From CAYRGY01 sp964424075 (GTDB lineage: Bacteria > Patescibacteriota > Gracilibacteria > UBA1369), in assembly GCA_964424075.1 (NCBI GenBank), contig CAYRGY010000004.1, positions 58,201 to 122,200 of the forward strand: a stretch of 64,000 bases of DNA, in the 5' to 3' direction. This document shows positions 26,108 through 33,187 of the stretch, one piece after another (the first letter of the stretch is position 1; each line of letters opens with the position of its first letter). The notes under the pieces are model-generated. The model ran no database searches. It saw only the letters and a program-made list of their open reading frames with translations, and was not told the origin of the DNA. Position numbers and translations under genes: made by a program.

Positions 26108-26839
26108 ATGCGCTCTAAAACCGCCGAAAAAATTCTTAAATCTGTTATGGATTCATATCATATCATTGCTAATGAATTCTCGGATACAAGACAATACAAC
26201 TGGAAAGAATTTGAATATTTTAAAAAATATCTTTTAAATGAAGCAAATATTATAGATTTAGGCTGCGGCAACGGCAGATTGCTCAAATTTCTATACCAAA
26301 AATATCTAAATAATAATTTTAAATATATTGGTATAGATAATAGCAAGAAATTATTAAAAAAAGCTAAGGAAATACATCCTGAGGGAATCTTCATTTTTGG
26401 CGACCAAATAGATATTCCCATTGAAGATGACCGAGCTGATATCATTTTTAATATTGCTGCCTTCCATCATATTCCCAGTAAAAAACTTAGACTAAAGGCT
26501 CTCAACGAAATGCGACGCGCTTTGCGTAAAAACGGTATTTTAATTCTAACTGTTTGGAATCTCTGGCAAAGCAAATATTGGCTGGCAATCCTAACTTCCC
26601 TGATGCGATTTATCACCAGTCTAGGCAATTATCACCTGGGCGACTTTTTCATACCTTGGAAGAATAATAAAGGAGTTCATCTCAGCAATAGATATTATCA
26701 CTCCTTTTTACCAAGAGAACTAAATAAACTCATCAAAAATAGCGGATTTGAAATTATTGAGAATTTCACAGCCAAGAAAGGGAAAAAAGTTCCCTTTCTA
26801 CAAGGATTTAATTATTGTGTCATAGCTAAAAAGAAATAA
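26108..26839 (+). CDS. Trm9/ALKBH8-like SAM-dependent methyltransferase
   Basis: A 243-residue class I methyltransferase. The N-terminal YHIIANEFSDTRQYNWKEF (about residues 17-35) resembles the FxxTRxxxW start of Trm9 and the ALKBH8 methyltransferase domain. Motif I is IIDLGCGNGRLL (about 49-60), then a GIDNS acidic loop, GDQIDIPI, and NIAAFHHIPS with the paired histidines typical of Trm9 relatives. LNEMRRALRKNGILILTVWNLWQ follows. Trm9 methylates cm5U34 to mcm5U34 in eukaryotic tRNA with the partner Trm112; no Trm112 gene is visible. Adjacency to Elp3 makes the tRNA-modification role much more likely than a generic methyltransferase. Its stop overlaps the next start (TAATG). Confidence 0.8.
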   Translation: MRSKTAEKILKSVMDSYHIIANEFSDTRQYNWKEFEYFKKYLLNEANIIDLGCGNGRLLKFLYQKYLNNNFKYIGIDNSKKLLKKAKEIHPEGIFIFGDQIDIPIEDDRADIIFNIAAFHHIPSKKLRLKALNEMRRALRKNGILILTVWNLWQSKYWLAILTSLMRFITSLGNYHLGDFFIPWKNNKGVHLSNRYYHSFLPRELNKLIKNSGFEIIENFTAKKGKKVPFLQGFNYCVIAKKK

Positions 26840-27651
26840 TGCAAAAATTAGCAAATATCTTAGACATTCCCTTTACTACACTATCAAAACAAGCAGTTCT
26901 GACACTTTTTTTGAACCATCTCAAAAAGGAAAGATCAACACTGTTTGTCTCTACCCCTAATCCCGAAATACTCCTTGAATCAATTGAAAATAAAAGATTA
27001 AAACATACATTACAAAACACCGATTTAAATGTACCTGATGGAATTGGGGTAATCTGGGCTTATCACTTTCTTAAAAATTGCGGAAAAACAAAGCCTGCGT
27101 TTTTATTTAAAGCCTTAATCAGCCTAATTACTTTACCTTTCAAAAAGTTTCAAACCTTCAATCAAGCAATTACCGGTACCGATCTCATGAAAGAAATCAC
27201 CACTAGCGCCAATTTCAACGCCTATCGCATCTTTCTATTAGGAGCAAGACCAGGCATTGCTCAACAAACAAAGCAAGCTATACTTAAAGCAAATTCCGGA
27301 GCACAAATCGTAGGCACATCTAGCGCTAATCCTAATGACAATTCGGTTTTAACTGAGATTCAAAAGGCTAAAACTGACATTCTATTTGTAGCTTATGGAT
27401 GTCCTAAACAAGAATTATGGATCGCAGAAAATCTGGATAAACTTAAAGGAGTGAAATTGGCCATGGGCATAGGAGGAGCCTTCGATTTTATTTCCGGCAA
27501 CATTAAAAGAGCGCCGGGATTTCTTCGTAAAGCCGGTCTTGAATGGGTTTTTCGGCTTTTACAACAACCTGGGAAAAGGCTAGGCAGAATTTATAGAGCC
27601 ATATTCGTCTTCCCCTATACAATTATCAAAACTTACTTCCCCCGAAACTAG
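26839..27651 (+). CDS. WecG/TagA/CpsF-family glycosyltransferase
   Basis: A 270-residue GT26 enzyme. Conserved features: STPNPEILLES (about residues 34-44), VPDGIGVIWAY (about 63-73) with the catalytic aspartate, ITGTDLM near 112, IFLLGARPGIA, and FVAYGCPKQELWI (about 174-186), followed by GIGGAFDFISG. Members transfer ManNAc or ManNAcA to undecaprenyl-linked GlcNAc in teichoic acid or enterobacterial common antigen synthesis. It has no transmembrane helix and should act at the inner membrane face. Its last 72 bases overlap the opposing 146-codon gene. Confidence 0.92.
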   Translation: MQKLANILDIPFTTLSKQAVLTLFLNHLKKERSTLFVSTPNPEILLESIENKRLKHTLQNTDLNVPDGIGVIWAYHFLKNCGKTKPAFLFKALISLITLPFKKFQTFNQAITGTDLMKEITTSANFNAYRIFLLGARPGIAQQTKQAILKANSGAQIVGTSSANPNDNSVLTEIQKAKTDILFVAYGCPKQELWIAENLDKLKGVKLAMGIGGAFDFISGNIKRAPGFLRKAGLEWVFRLLQQPGKRLGRIYRAIFVFPYTIIKTYFPRN

Positions 27652-28020
27652 CTCACACCCCTTTATGCATAGTTTGGTCTGAAGCCGCTCTCTTTGCTCC
27701 TCCAAAATTGTAATATGTTGTTTTAGCTTAGGGATTTTATCCAGTTTGTACTCCTTGTTTAGAAGGTTAATTTTTTCCAAACTTTCCAAAGAGCTTATTT
27801 GCCGCTGTTCACTCAAAAGTCTATTATAATCAAGTAAATATGTTGCATAAGTTTGACGTGCTGCAGTCAACTCAGTTTCCACGCTGGCTATTTCAATTCT
27901 AATATCGCTAACAGTTTGTTTAGAATCTAAATTCATACCAAAACCTGATCTTTGCCACATAGTTAGACAAACAATTATTAAGGCAAAAAACAAAATCACT
28001 TGTAAAATTCTATCCAACAA
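27580..28020 (-). CDS. Small membrane-anchored coiled-coil protein
   Basis: A 146-residue protein with one N-terminal helix (about residues 5-22, ILQVILFFALIIVCLTMW) followed by a long coiled coil (about 38-118) and a short acidic Cys-containing tail. The topology resembles FtsL/DivIC divisome proteins or the periplasmic coiled coils of secretion systems, but no family signature is seen. A minus-strand TATAAT at 28049-28044 with an upstream TTGACA (28066-28061, spacer only 11) or TTGCTT (spacer 15) may serve it. The C-terminal 24 codons lie inside the opposing WecG-like gene; a shorter real protein ending upstream is not possible because no earlier stop exists. Confidence 0.65.
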   Translation of the reverse strand: MLDRILQVILFFALIIVCLTMWQRSGFGMNLDSKQTVSDIRIEIASVETELTAARQTYATYLLDYNRLLSEQRQISSLESLEKINLLNKEYKLDKIPKLKQHITILEEQRERLQTKLCIKGCELVSGEVSFDNCIGEDEYGSINSA

Positions 28021-28072
28021 TTTTTTATATTAAGGATAGCAATATTATATTAACAATCTATGTCAAGCAAGC

Positions 28073-28378
28073 TTATCTAACTTTATTCACTTGAAAATCA
28101 GGATCATCCTCCTCGTCCTGATGAAATTGCTCGTATTTTTCTCTAATTTTCTCAATAATTCCATGCACCATTGACCAACCTTTGGATATTTCCGATAAAA
28201 CCTCCAAAGGTTCAAAGACAGCCCTTTTCACTTGTTCACTGATTTCCCGGACATTATTACTTACTTTGGTAAAATCTCTCAATATCAGAATCAGATATAG
28301 TATTAATACACATAAAAAAATTATCAGAAGAACGAATCCAAGTCCTAAAGCAATATAAAGGAAATCTAAAGATGTCAT
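28073..28378 (-). CDS. Small membrane protein with amphipathic C-terminal helix (DUF948-like layout)
   Basis: A 101-residue protein with a single N-terminal membrane helix (about residues 7-31) and a cytosolic amphipathic helix (FTKVSNNVREISEQVKRAVFEPLEVL), followed by an acidic tail (QDEEDDPDF). The one-helix plus coil layout recalls DUF948/YtxG-like proteins. It starts 2 bases after the gatB stop and is probably co-transcribed with gatB. Function unknown. Confidence 0.7.
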   Translation of the reverse strand: MTSLDFLYIALGLGFVLLIIFLCVLILYLILILRDFTKVSNNVREISEQVKRAVFEPLEVLSEISKGWSMVHGIIEKIREKYEQFHQDEEDDPDFQVNKVR

Positions 28379-28380
28379 AT

Positions 28381-29829
28381 TTATTGTAGTAAATTTTTAA
28401 GTATTTCTGTCACTTTGACCGGATTGGCCTGTCCTCTTGTTGCCTTCATCACCTGTCCCATCAAAGCTTTGAATGCGTTTTCTTTACCTCCCTTATAATC
28501 TTCTACTGCAGATGCATTCTCTTCAATCACTTTTTTACAAACAGCTTCCAATTGATCATCACTATTGATGGATTTCAAACCTTTTGCATCGATAATTTCT
28601 TTTGGATTTCCACCATCGAAAAACATTGTCTCAAATATTTCTCCTTTTGCCAAATTCATAGAAATTTCACCCTGATTAACTAATCTTATCAATTCACCAA
28701 TTTGATCAGCATTAACCTTAAGTTCACTCAATTGAATTCCTTCTTTTTTCATTAAACCAACCATAATGCTTAAAACAAAACTAGCTGTTTTCTTAGCATC
28801 TTGAGAAATTCCATAAACTTGATCAAAAAAATTACTTAAATCAACATCTTCAATCAAAAAAATAGCTTCTGCTTCTGTTAAACCAAATTCCTCAATATAT
28901 CTTTGCTTTCTTTGATCTGGCATTTCCGGCATATCATTCTTAAGCTTTTCCATAATATCGTCATCCAAAACAAGAGGAGGTAAATCAGGTTCAGGAAAAT
29001 AGCGATAATCATCTGAACCTTCCTTGCTTCGCATAAAATATGTTTTGCCTGTTGTATCATCATACCCGACTGTAGTGTCGTAATCAGGTCTGGCATCTTC
29101 CATCCACAGTTTCTTTTGCCTTTCAATTTCAAAGCGAATAGCAGTCTCCAAAGATCTGAAAGAATTCAAATTTTTTATTTCTGCTCTGGGATAAAGCTTA
29201 TTTTCACCTTTTGGACGTAATGAGACTGAAGCATCAAAACGCATCATACCTTTTTCCATATCTGCACTGCTTGAACCAGTATAGCGCAAAATCATTTGAA
29301 CAACTTTAGCATATGCAACAGCTTCCTCAGCAGAACGTATATCAGGCTCTGAAACAATTTCCATCAATCCAACACCACTGCGATTAAAATCTATTAAACT
29401 GCCCCCTTGAACGTGAGTTAGCTTTCCCGCATCTTCCTCCAAATGTAATCTAGTAATTCTGATTTTTTTTGATTCATCTCCACATTTAATCTCAACTTCA
29501 CCATGCTCACTAACCGGATTCTCAAATTGCGAAATTTGGTAACCTTTAGGCAAATCGGGATAAAAATAATTCTTACGATCGAAATGAGATTCTTTATTTA
29601 TTCTGCAATTCAAGGCCATTGCAGCCTTCACTCCTTTGTAAACCGCATCCTTATTTGTAACGGGAATTTGCCCCGGAAACCCCATGCTAATTTCAGAAAC
29701 TGTCATATTGGGCTCCTTGCCATAATACTCAGCGCTATCAGCACTGAACATTTTTGTTTTTGTAGCGATTTGAGCATGTATTTCCAGTCCGATGATTGCT
29801 TCTAATTGGTCAGCACTAAATTCTGGCAT
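28381..29829 (-). CDS. gatB: Aspartyl/glutamyl-tRNA amidotransferase subunit B
   Basis: A 482-residue GatB, the kinase subunit that phosphorylates Glu-tRNA(Gln) or Asp-tRNA(Asn) for amidation. The N-terminal motif IIGLEIHAQIATKTKMFS (about residues 13-30) is diagnostic. MGFPGQIPVTN, FDRKNYFYPDLPKGYQISQ, LHLEEDAGKLTH, DFNRSGVGLMEIVSEPD and YRYFPEPDLPP follow. The C-terminal YqeY-like tail domain (about 340-482) carries GQVMKATRGQANP. GatA and GatC are not in this window, so the genes are dispersed. Length is normal. Confidence 0.97.
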   Translation of the reverse strand: MPEFSADQLEAIIGLEIHAQIATKTKMFSADSAEYYGKEPNMTVSEISMGFPGQIPVTNKDAVYKGVKAAMALNCRINKESHFDRKNYFYPDLPKGYQISQFENPVSEHGEVEIKCGDESKKIRITRLHLEEDAGKLTHVQGGSLIDFNRSGVGLMEIVSEPDIRSAEEAVAYAKVVQMILRYTGSSSADMEKGMMRFDASVSLRPKGENKLYPRAEIKNLNSFRSLETAIRFEIERQKKLWMEDARPDYDTTVGYDDTTGKTYFMRSKEGSDDYRYFPEPDLPPLVLDDDIMEKLKNDMPEMPDQRKQRYIEEFGLTEAEAIFLIEDVDLSNFFDQVYGISQDAKKTASFVLSIMVGLMKKEGIQLSELKVNADQIGELIRLVNQGEISMNLAKGEIFETMFFDGGNPKEIIDAKGLKSINSDDQLEAVCKKVIEENASAVEDYKGGKENAFKALMGQVMKATRGQANPVKVTEILKNLLQ

Positions 29830-29869
29830 ATTTTGTTTTAAAACTTGTTTAAGATTCTAAGTCTTTCCC

Positions 29870-30292
29870 CTAAAATTTCAATCCTAAATCACGATAAGCT
29901 TTTTTAAAAGACCTCAACGCATTTGTAGCCTCACTTTTTGTTACAGTAACACCTATTTCATGAGCAATACGATTTCTCAACTTATGAGCACTCCATACTT
30001 GATCAATATTGGTAAACAATGCTTTAGACTTTTTTAGTTTTTCACCCAAACTTCCCTCAATTCCTCGTTTTGATAAAAGCTTATCAAGTAGTTTATCAGC
30101 ATCAAGAATTTGATGATTTACATGACTATTTTCATCTATATTCTTAATTATTTTGCGAAAATATTTTTGATCGGCCTCAGAAAGCTGGTTTTTTCTTTTG
30201 TTTATAGTCCAGGCAACATAAGCGACCATAATGATGGCCAGTATAAAAATCAAAAATACTATAATAGCTGCTGTATTCATATTAAAAATCAA
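29870..30292 (-). CDS. Membrane-anchored protein with HEPN-like RxxxxH motif
   Basis: A 140-residue protein with one N-terminal membrane helix (about residues 7-29) and a cytosolic helical domain. The motif RNRIAHEIG (about residues 107-115) fits R-x4-H of HEPN RNases and related helical domains, and the following TKSEATNALRSFKKAYRDLGL resembles the last helix of DUF4145/HEPN-type proteins. The HEPN reading is from this short motif only. Its start overlaps the bPH2 gene by 11 bases, so the two are translationally coupled. No toxin-antitoxin partner such as an MNT nucleotidyltransferase lies next to it. Confidence 0.65.
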   Translation of the reverse strand: MIFNMNTAAIIVFLIFILAIIMVAYVAWTINKRKNQLSEADQKYFRKIIKNIDENSHVNHQILDADKLLDKLLSKRGIEGSLGEKLKKSKALFTNIDQVWSAHKLRNRIAHEIGVTVTKSEATNALRSFKKAYRDLGLKF

Positions 30293-30884
30293 CTTCTATC
30301 TCCTTAACATGCTGACTGACCATTGAGCCCAACAAGCTTTTTAGCGTTTCCACTTCTTTATGATTCTTATTAGTTAAATATTGATCTTGATAAGCTATTA
30401 TAATACTTTCAACCCTATTAGGATTAATGCAATCTTCAAGCTCAATAGTCACTATTCCACCAGCAGAAACAACTTGCAGCAATCCATAATTAAAAATTGT
30501 ATTCCACAATTTTTGTACCTGAACCATTACACCTTGTATATTTTGATATTCCATCCTGATAGATGTCCTATCAAAAGGTCCATTCCATTTTACATCAATC
30601 AGACTAATATTAGTTACTAAGATTGCATCGAAATACCAATTGAATATAACCTTATTCATTGAAATTACCCCAACCAGAATCCAAATTAGAAACACAAACC
30701 ATATTTCAGGAAACAAATACCAAAGTATTATAGGTAAAACAAAACCAAAGAAACTAATCTTGAGACCTTCCTTTAACATTACAAAAGGATGCCTTCTCGC
30801 GGCAAAAATAATCTTCTCATTCTCTTCAAGGTGCGGTGCAAAAAGATAATATGTAAATTTACTTACGTTTCTATTTTTCTTCAT
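30282..30884 (-). CDS. PH domain-containing membrane protein (bPH2/YdbS-like)
   Basis: A 200-residue protein. It begins FTYYLFAPHLEENEKIIFAARRHPFVML, then two membrane helices (about residues 43-80), then a beta-rich domain with ILVTNISLIDVKWNGPFDRTSIRMEYQNIQGV, the signature of bacterial PH (bPH2, YdbS/YdbT-like) domains. VVSAGGIVTIELEDC follows. The family is membrane-associated and its role is poorly known, though some members affect stress tolerance. Upstream it diverges from lepB. The final 11 bases overlap the start of the HEPN-like gene. Confidence 0.8.
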   Translation of the reverse strand: MKKNRNVSKFTYYLFAPHLEENEKIIFAARRHPFVMLKEGLKISFFGFVLPIILWYLFPEIWFVFLIWILVGVISMNKVIFNWYFDAILVTNISLIDVKWNGPFDRTSIRMEYQNIQGVMVQVQKLWNTIFNYGLLQVVSAGGIVTIELEDCINPNRVESIIIAYQDQYLTNKNHKEVETLKSLLGSMVSQHVKEIEVDF

Positions 30885-30972
30885 GTATATTATAATCTTT
30901 TCTAAATATAATCATACACTTGTCTTTCTAATGGGGCAAAGCTAAATTATTAGTAGTAACACGTTTCAAAAT

Positions 30973-31713
30973 ATGCGTAAAAAAAATAAAAAAGGATTTT
31001 TACTTAAATGGTTTGAAAATAAACTGAATCAAACCTCACTTTCCGATCGTCACAAACGACACTTTGTCTTTACTGCAGACATTTTACTTAATCTGGTGAT
31101 TATTGTTGCTATTGTTATGTTTATCCGCACTTATATTATCTCGCCATTTCAAGTATACGGTGTTTCAATGTGTAACACTTTTAATTACTCAAGAGGTTAT
31201 TGTCATGATAGTTATGGTGATTATATAATCATTGATAAAAGTTCATATCTACAACTTTTTGGTTACACTAAAGGAACTCCCGAACGTGGAGATGTTATCG
31301 TCTTTAATCCTCCGCAAGCCAATAATCAGTTTTATATCAAAAGAATTATCGGATTACCGGGAGAATCAATCAAGTTGATTGATGGATTCGTGTATCTATT
31401 TAATGATCAAAACCCCAATGGCGTAAAACTGGAAGAAACCTATTTAAATGAAGAGAACCAAGGAAAAACCTTTGCAACGGGCGGAATTGTCGAATTTAAA
31501 GTCCCTGAAGATCAATATTTTGTTTTAGGCGATAATAGACAAAAAAGTTCCGATTCCCGCATCTGTTTTAAAGATAGTCCGGGTGCACCAGGCTGTGAAA
31601 ATCCTAGCATTACTCCTTATCTAAGCATTGAAGATATTGAAGGACGAGCAGCAATAGTTCTCTGGCCAACTCCCCACTTCGTCCTATCTCATCAGTACAC
31701 AGAAATTAATTAA
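30973..31713 (+). CDS. lepB: Signal peptidase I
   Basis: A 246-residue type I signal peptidase with a single N-terminal membrane helix (about residues 34-57). Box B, YGVSMCNTF, holds the nucleophile S65. Box D, YIKRIIGLPGE, holds the general base K123. Box E reads GDNRQKSSDSR (about 187-197). The dyad and C-terminal GRAAIVLWP are intact, so it should be active. The usual SMxPT is SMCNT here, and the region after it contains an extra cysteine-bearing loop (SRGYCHDSYGDY). It would process the many secreted proteins in the window. The GC-rich unit begins about 100 bases downstream; no lepB terminator is obvious. Confidence 0.95.
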   Translation: MRKKNKKGFLLKWFENKLNQTSLSDRHKRHFVFTADILLNLVIIVAIVMFIRTYIISPFQVYGVSMCNTFNYSRGYCHDSYGDYIIIDKSSYLQLFGYTKGTPERGDVIVFNPPQANNQFYIKRIIGLPGESIKLIDGFVYLFNDQNPNGVKLEETYLNEENQGKTFATGGIVEFKVPEDQYFVLGDNRQKSSDSRICFKDSPGAPGCENPSITPYLSIEDIEGRAAIVLWPTPHFVLSHQYTEIN

Positions 31714-31818
31714 TTCAATATTTGCGTCTTAAAATCAAGGCTTTTTCAGCATAATTAAGCAATTTTGTAAGATCAGAATCAAATTTTGTTTGTAATTTTT
31801 GACATAGTAATAAAAATC

Positions 31819-31847
31819 TTGACAAATATGCGTAGTATTGATAAATT
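31819..31847 (+). promoter_or_regulatory. Promoter of the GC-rich unit
   Basis: A perfect TTGACA (31819-31824) is followed after 17 bases by TAAATT (31842-31847). A second TTGACA lies 20 bases upstream at 31799-31804. The promoter sits in AT-rich host-like DNA, and the predicted start near 31854 leaves a leader of about 220 bases before the preferred ATG at 32076. Confidence 0.6.
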
Positions 31848-31898
31848 ACGTGCCTGATAAATACGTCTGATCATTGAAAATATGTGAAAATAATACAG

Positions 31899-31974
31899 GT
31901 AGAGAGTTTTCTGCCTATCTTATCGGTTAATCTTTTGCAAAGTGTTGACCGATTTAAGCAGAAATACTCTCTAC
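31899..31974 (+). promoter_or_regulatory. Leader hairpin A upstream of the GC-rich gene
   Basis: GTAGAGAGTTTTCTGC (31899-31914) pairs with GCAGAAATACTCTCTAC (31958-31974) with one extra base and one mismatch. Inside it, ATCGGTTAA (31922-31930) pairs with TTGACCGAT (31945-31953) through one G-U pair. The 3' arm shares its last seven bases with the left copy of the 19-bp inverted repeat, so the two structures compete. Confidence 0.6.
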
Positions 31975-31986
31975 TTCGCTTCAACA
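31968..31986 (+). repeat. 19-bp inverted repeat, left copy
   Basis: TCTCTACTTCGCTTCAACA is the perfect reverse complement of 33167-33185. The copies lie 1,180 bases apart and bracket nearly all of the GC-rich segment. No target-site duplication is visible next to them. Confidence 0.85.
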
Positions 31987-32056
31987 AGACCCGGAGACAA
32001 TTGCATATTCTATTTATGCAGCTGCCTCCGGGTCTAACAAACCCAATTACCCGGGT
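31987..32056 (+). promoter_or_regulatory. Leader hairpin B with an alternative pairing partner
   Basis: AGACCCGGAG (31987-31996) pairs perfectly with CTCCGGGTCT (32026-32035); within the loop TGCATA (32002-32007) pairs with TATGCA (32015-32020). Just downstream, ACCCGGGT at 32049-32056 could pair with either arm of this hairpin, so mutually exclusive folds are possible 20 bases before the Shine-Dalgarno. This looks like attenuation or translational control, but no ligand-binding class is recognised. Confidence 0.55.
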
Positions 32057-32075
32057 AAAACCGGAAAGAGGAACC

Positions 32076-33137
32076 ATGAGCAATCCCAGCTCGACGGGCA
32101 CCCCCGACAGTGGGGGCGCTCATAACTCAGCGCCTCCTGGCGCACCACCATTACCCATAAAGGAGCCCGCTGCAATGCGGGTAGAAGGACAGACCATGAA
32201 ACAAGTCCCAGCTTGGGTCTTCGGGGCTGGTGGTCTGCTGGGCGTTGCCGGTCTAATCGCCGGCTCCGTCTACCTGTTTGGAGGCTACGCCACCAATCAG
32301 CAGCAGGCTCAAGACCAGCAGAAAGCACCGTTGCATGTCGAGTGCAATAACGACTGCGACCGGGGCGGCGGCTCGAGCGACGATCAGCCCGACGAACGTG
32401 GGCAGCCTGTCAAGGCAGTGCCCGAACCCGTCGACGAGCCGGAGTACGTTCTGGCTCAAGCAAACGCGGAACCGGCCGACGACGACGCCGAGGCCGCCGA
32501 CGAATCGAGCGAGCTGCCCGAAAAGGCAGCGACCGCCTCGGAAAGGCTCGCCCTCGGTCTGTGCCAGTCCGGTGCAGATAAAGAGCGCGTCTGGGCGGTA
32601 GAATGGAACGACGCAGCAGGGGCTTACCTCTGCGTGAGTTTCTGTTCTAGCTCGGCAGAGAGGCTCGCCTCGCTGCCCGCCGCAAAATGCAAGTCCGTGT
32701 GGCTTGCTATGAACAGACTGGCTCAGTCGAACGCGACCGAGCGGTCCGGGGACGACGACCTCGACCAGTGGCGGCTGCCCGCGCGGTTGCCCGGCAACGA
32801 CTACATACCAGTAGTGCTGGACGAGGTGGCATACGACCTTGACCGGCCGGTCGTGCAGATCGTTCCGGCAGGGCGCGTCTACGTGGCCTCCTCCTCGAAA
32901 GGTGGCAAGCCGAGTGGCGGCAATACCACGGGCGGCGCAGCCAACACGGGCGGCAATGCCACGGGTGGCCCTTGGGCCTCCCAAAGTGACCTGGCGGTCG
33001 TCGCGGCCCGAGTCGACCGCAACACAGCCGGGATGCAGCTGCTCAACCAACGGGTGACCGTTGTCGAGCAGCGCCGCCGCCCAGTCCCGTTCAGCCATCA
33101 GGCCGAGCGTTGGCATGCATCCTCGTCGGGGATGTGA
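32076..33137 (+). CDS. Unrecognised GC-rich membrane-anchored protein
   Basis: I do not recognise this 353-residue protein. The ATG at 32076 is chosen for its upstream GGAAAGAGGAA; in-frame ATGs at 32175 (AAAGGAG upstream) and 32196 (AAGGA upstream) are alternatives. Residues 1-44 are Pro/Ser/Gly-rich. One membrane helix at about 47-67 (VFGAGGLLGVAGLIAGSVYLF) suggests a short inside tail and a long outside part. That part has an acidic Ala/Pro/Asp/Glu linker (about 95-155), a possible globular core with cysteines (GLCQSG, YLCVSFCSS, AAKCKSVW; about 160-215), a Gly/Thr/Asn repeat (NTTGG, NTGG, NATGG; about 295-315) and a terminal coil. GC3 is very high throughout. A long open frame also exists on the minus strand, so coding is likely but not certain. 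Confidence 0.65.
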   Translation: MSNPSSTGTPDSGGAHNSAPPGAPPLPIKEPAAMRVEGQTMKQVPAWVFGAGGLLGVAGLIAGSVYLFGGYATNQQQAQDQQKAPLHVECNNDCDRGGGSSDDQPDERGQPVKAVPEPVDEPEYVLAQANAEPADDDAEAADESSELPEKAATASERLALGLCQSGADKERVWAVEWNDAAGAYLCVSFCSSSAERLASLPAAKCKSVWLAMNRLAQSNATERSGDDDLDQWRLPARLPGNDYIPVVLDEVAYDLDRPVVQIVPAGRVYVASSSKGGKPSGGNTTGGAANTGGNATGGPWASQSDLAVVAARVDRNTAGMQLLNQRVTVVEQRRRPVPFSHQAERWHASSSGM

Positions 33138-33166
33138 AGGTCAACCTCGCTGGCTGAACGACTTCG

Positions 33167-33185
33167 TGTTGAAGCGAAGTAGAGA
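33167..33185 (+). repeat. 19-bp inverted repeat, right copy
   Basis: TGTTGAAGCGAAGTAGAGA is the exact reverse complement of 31968-31986. It lies 30 bases after the stop of the GC-rich gene and ends 2 bases before the terminator stem. In RNA the two copies could close a loop of about 1.2 kb. Confidence 0.85.
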
Positions 33186-33187
33186 TC

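Noticed and set aside
31884..32075. N-terminal extension of the GC-rich gene from ATG 31884
   Set aside because: The first 64 codons run through the two leader hairpins in AT-rich DNA, and there is no ribosome-binding site. The ATGs at 32076, 32175 and 32196 have clear ones.
32253..33116. 287-codon frame on the minus strand of the GC-rich unit
   Set aside because: It has no Shine-Dalgarno or promoter on that strand. Its composition (many Arg, Gly, Val, His, Cys) is what the antisense of a GC3-biased gene gives. The plus strand has start signals and a terminator.
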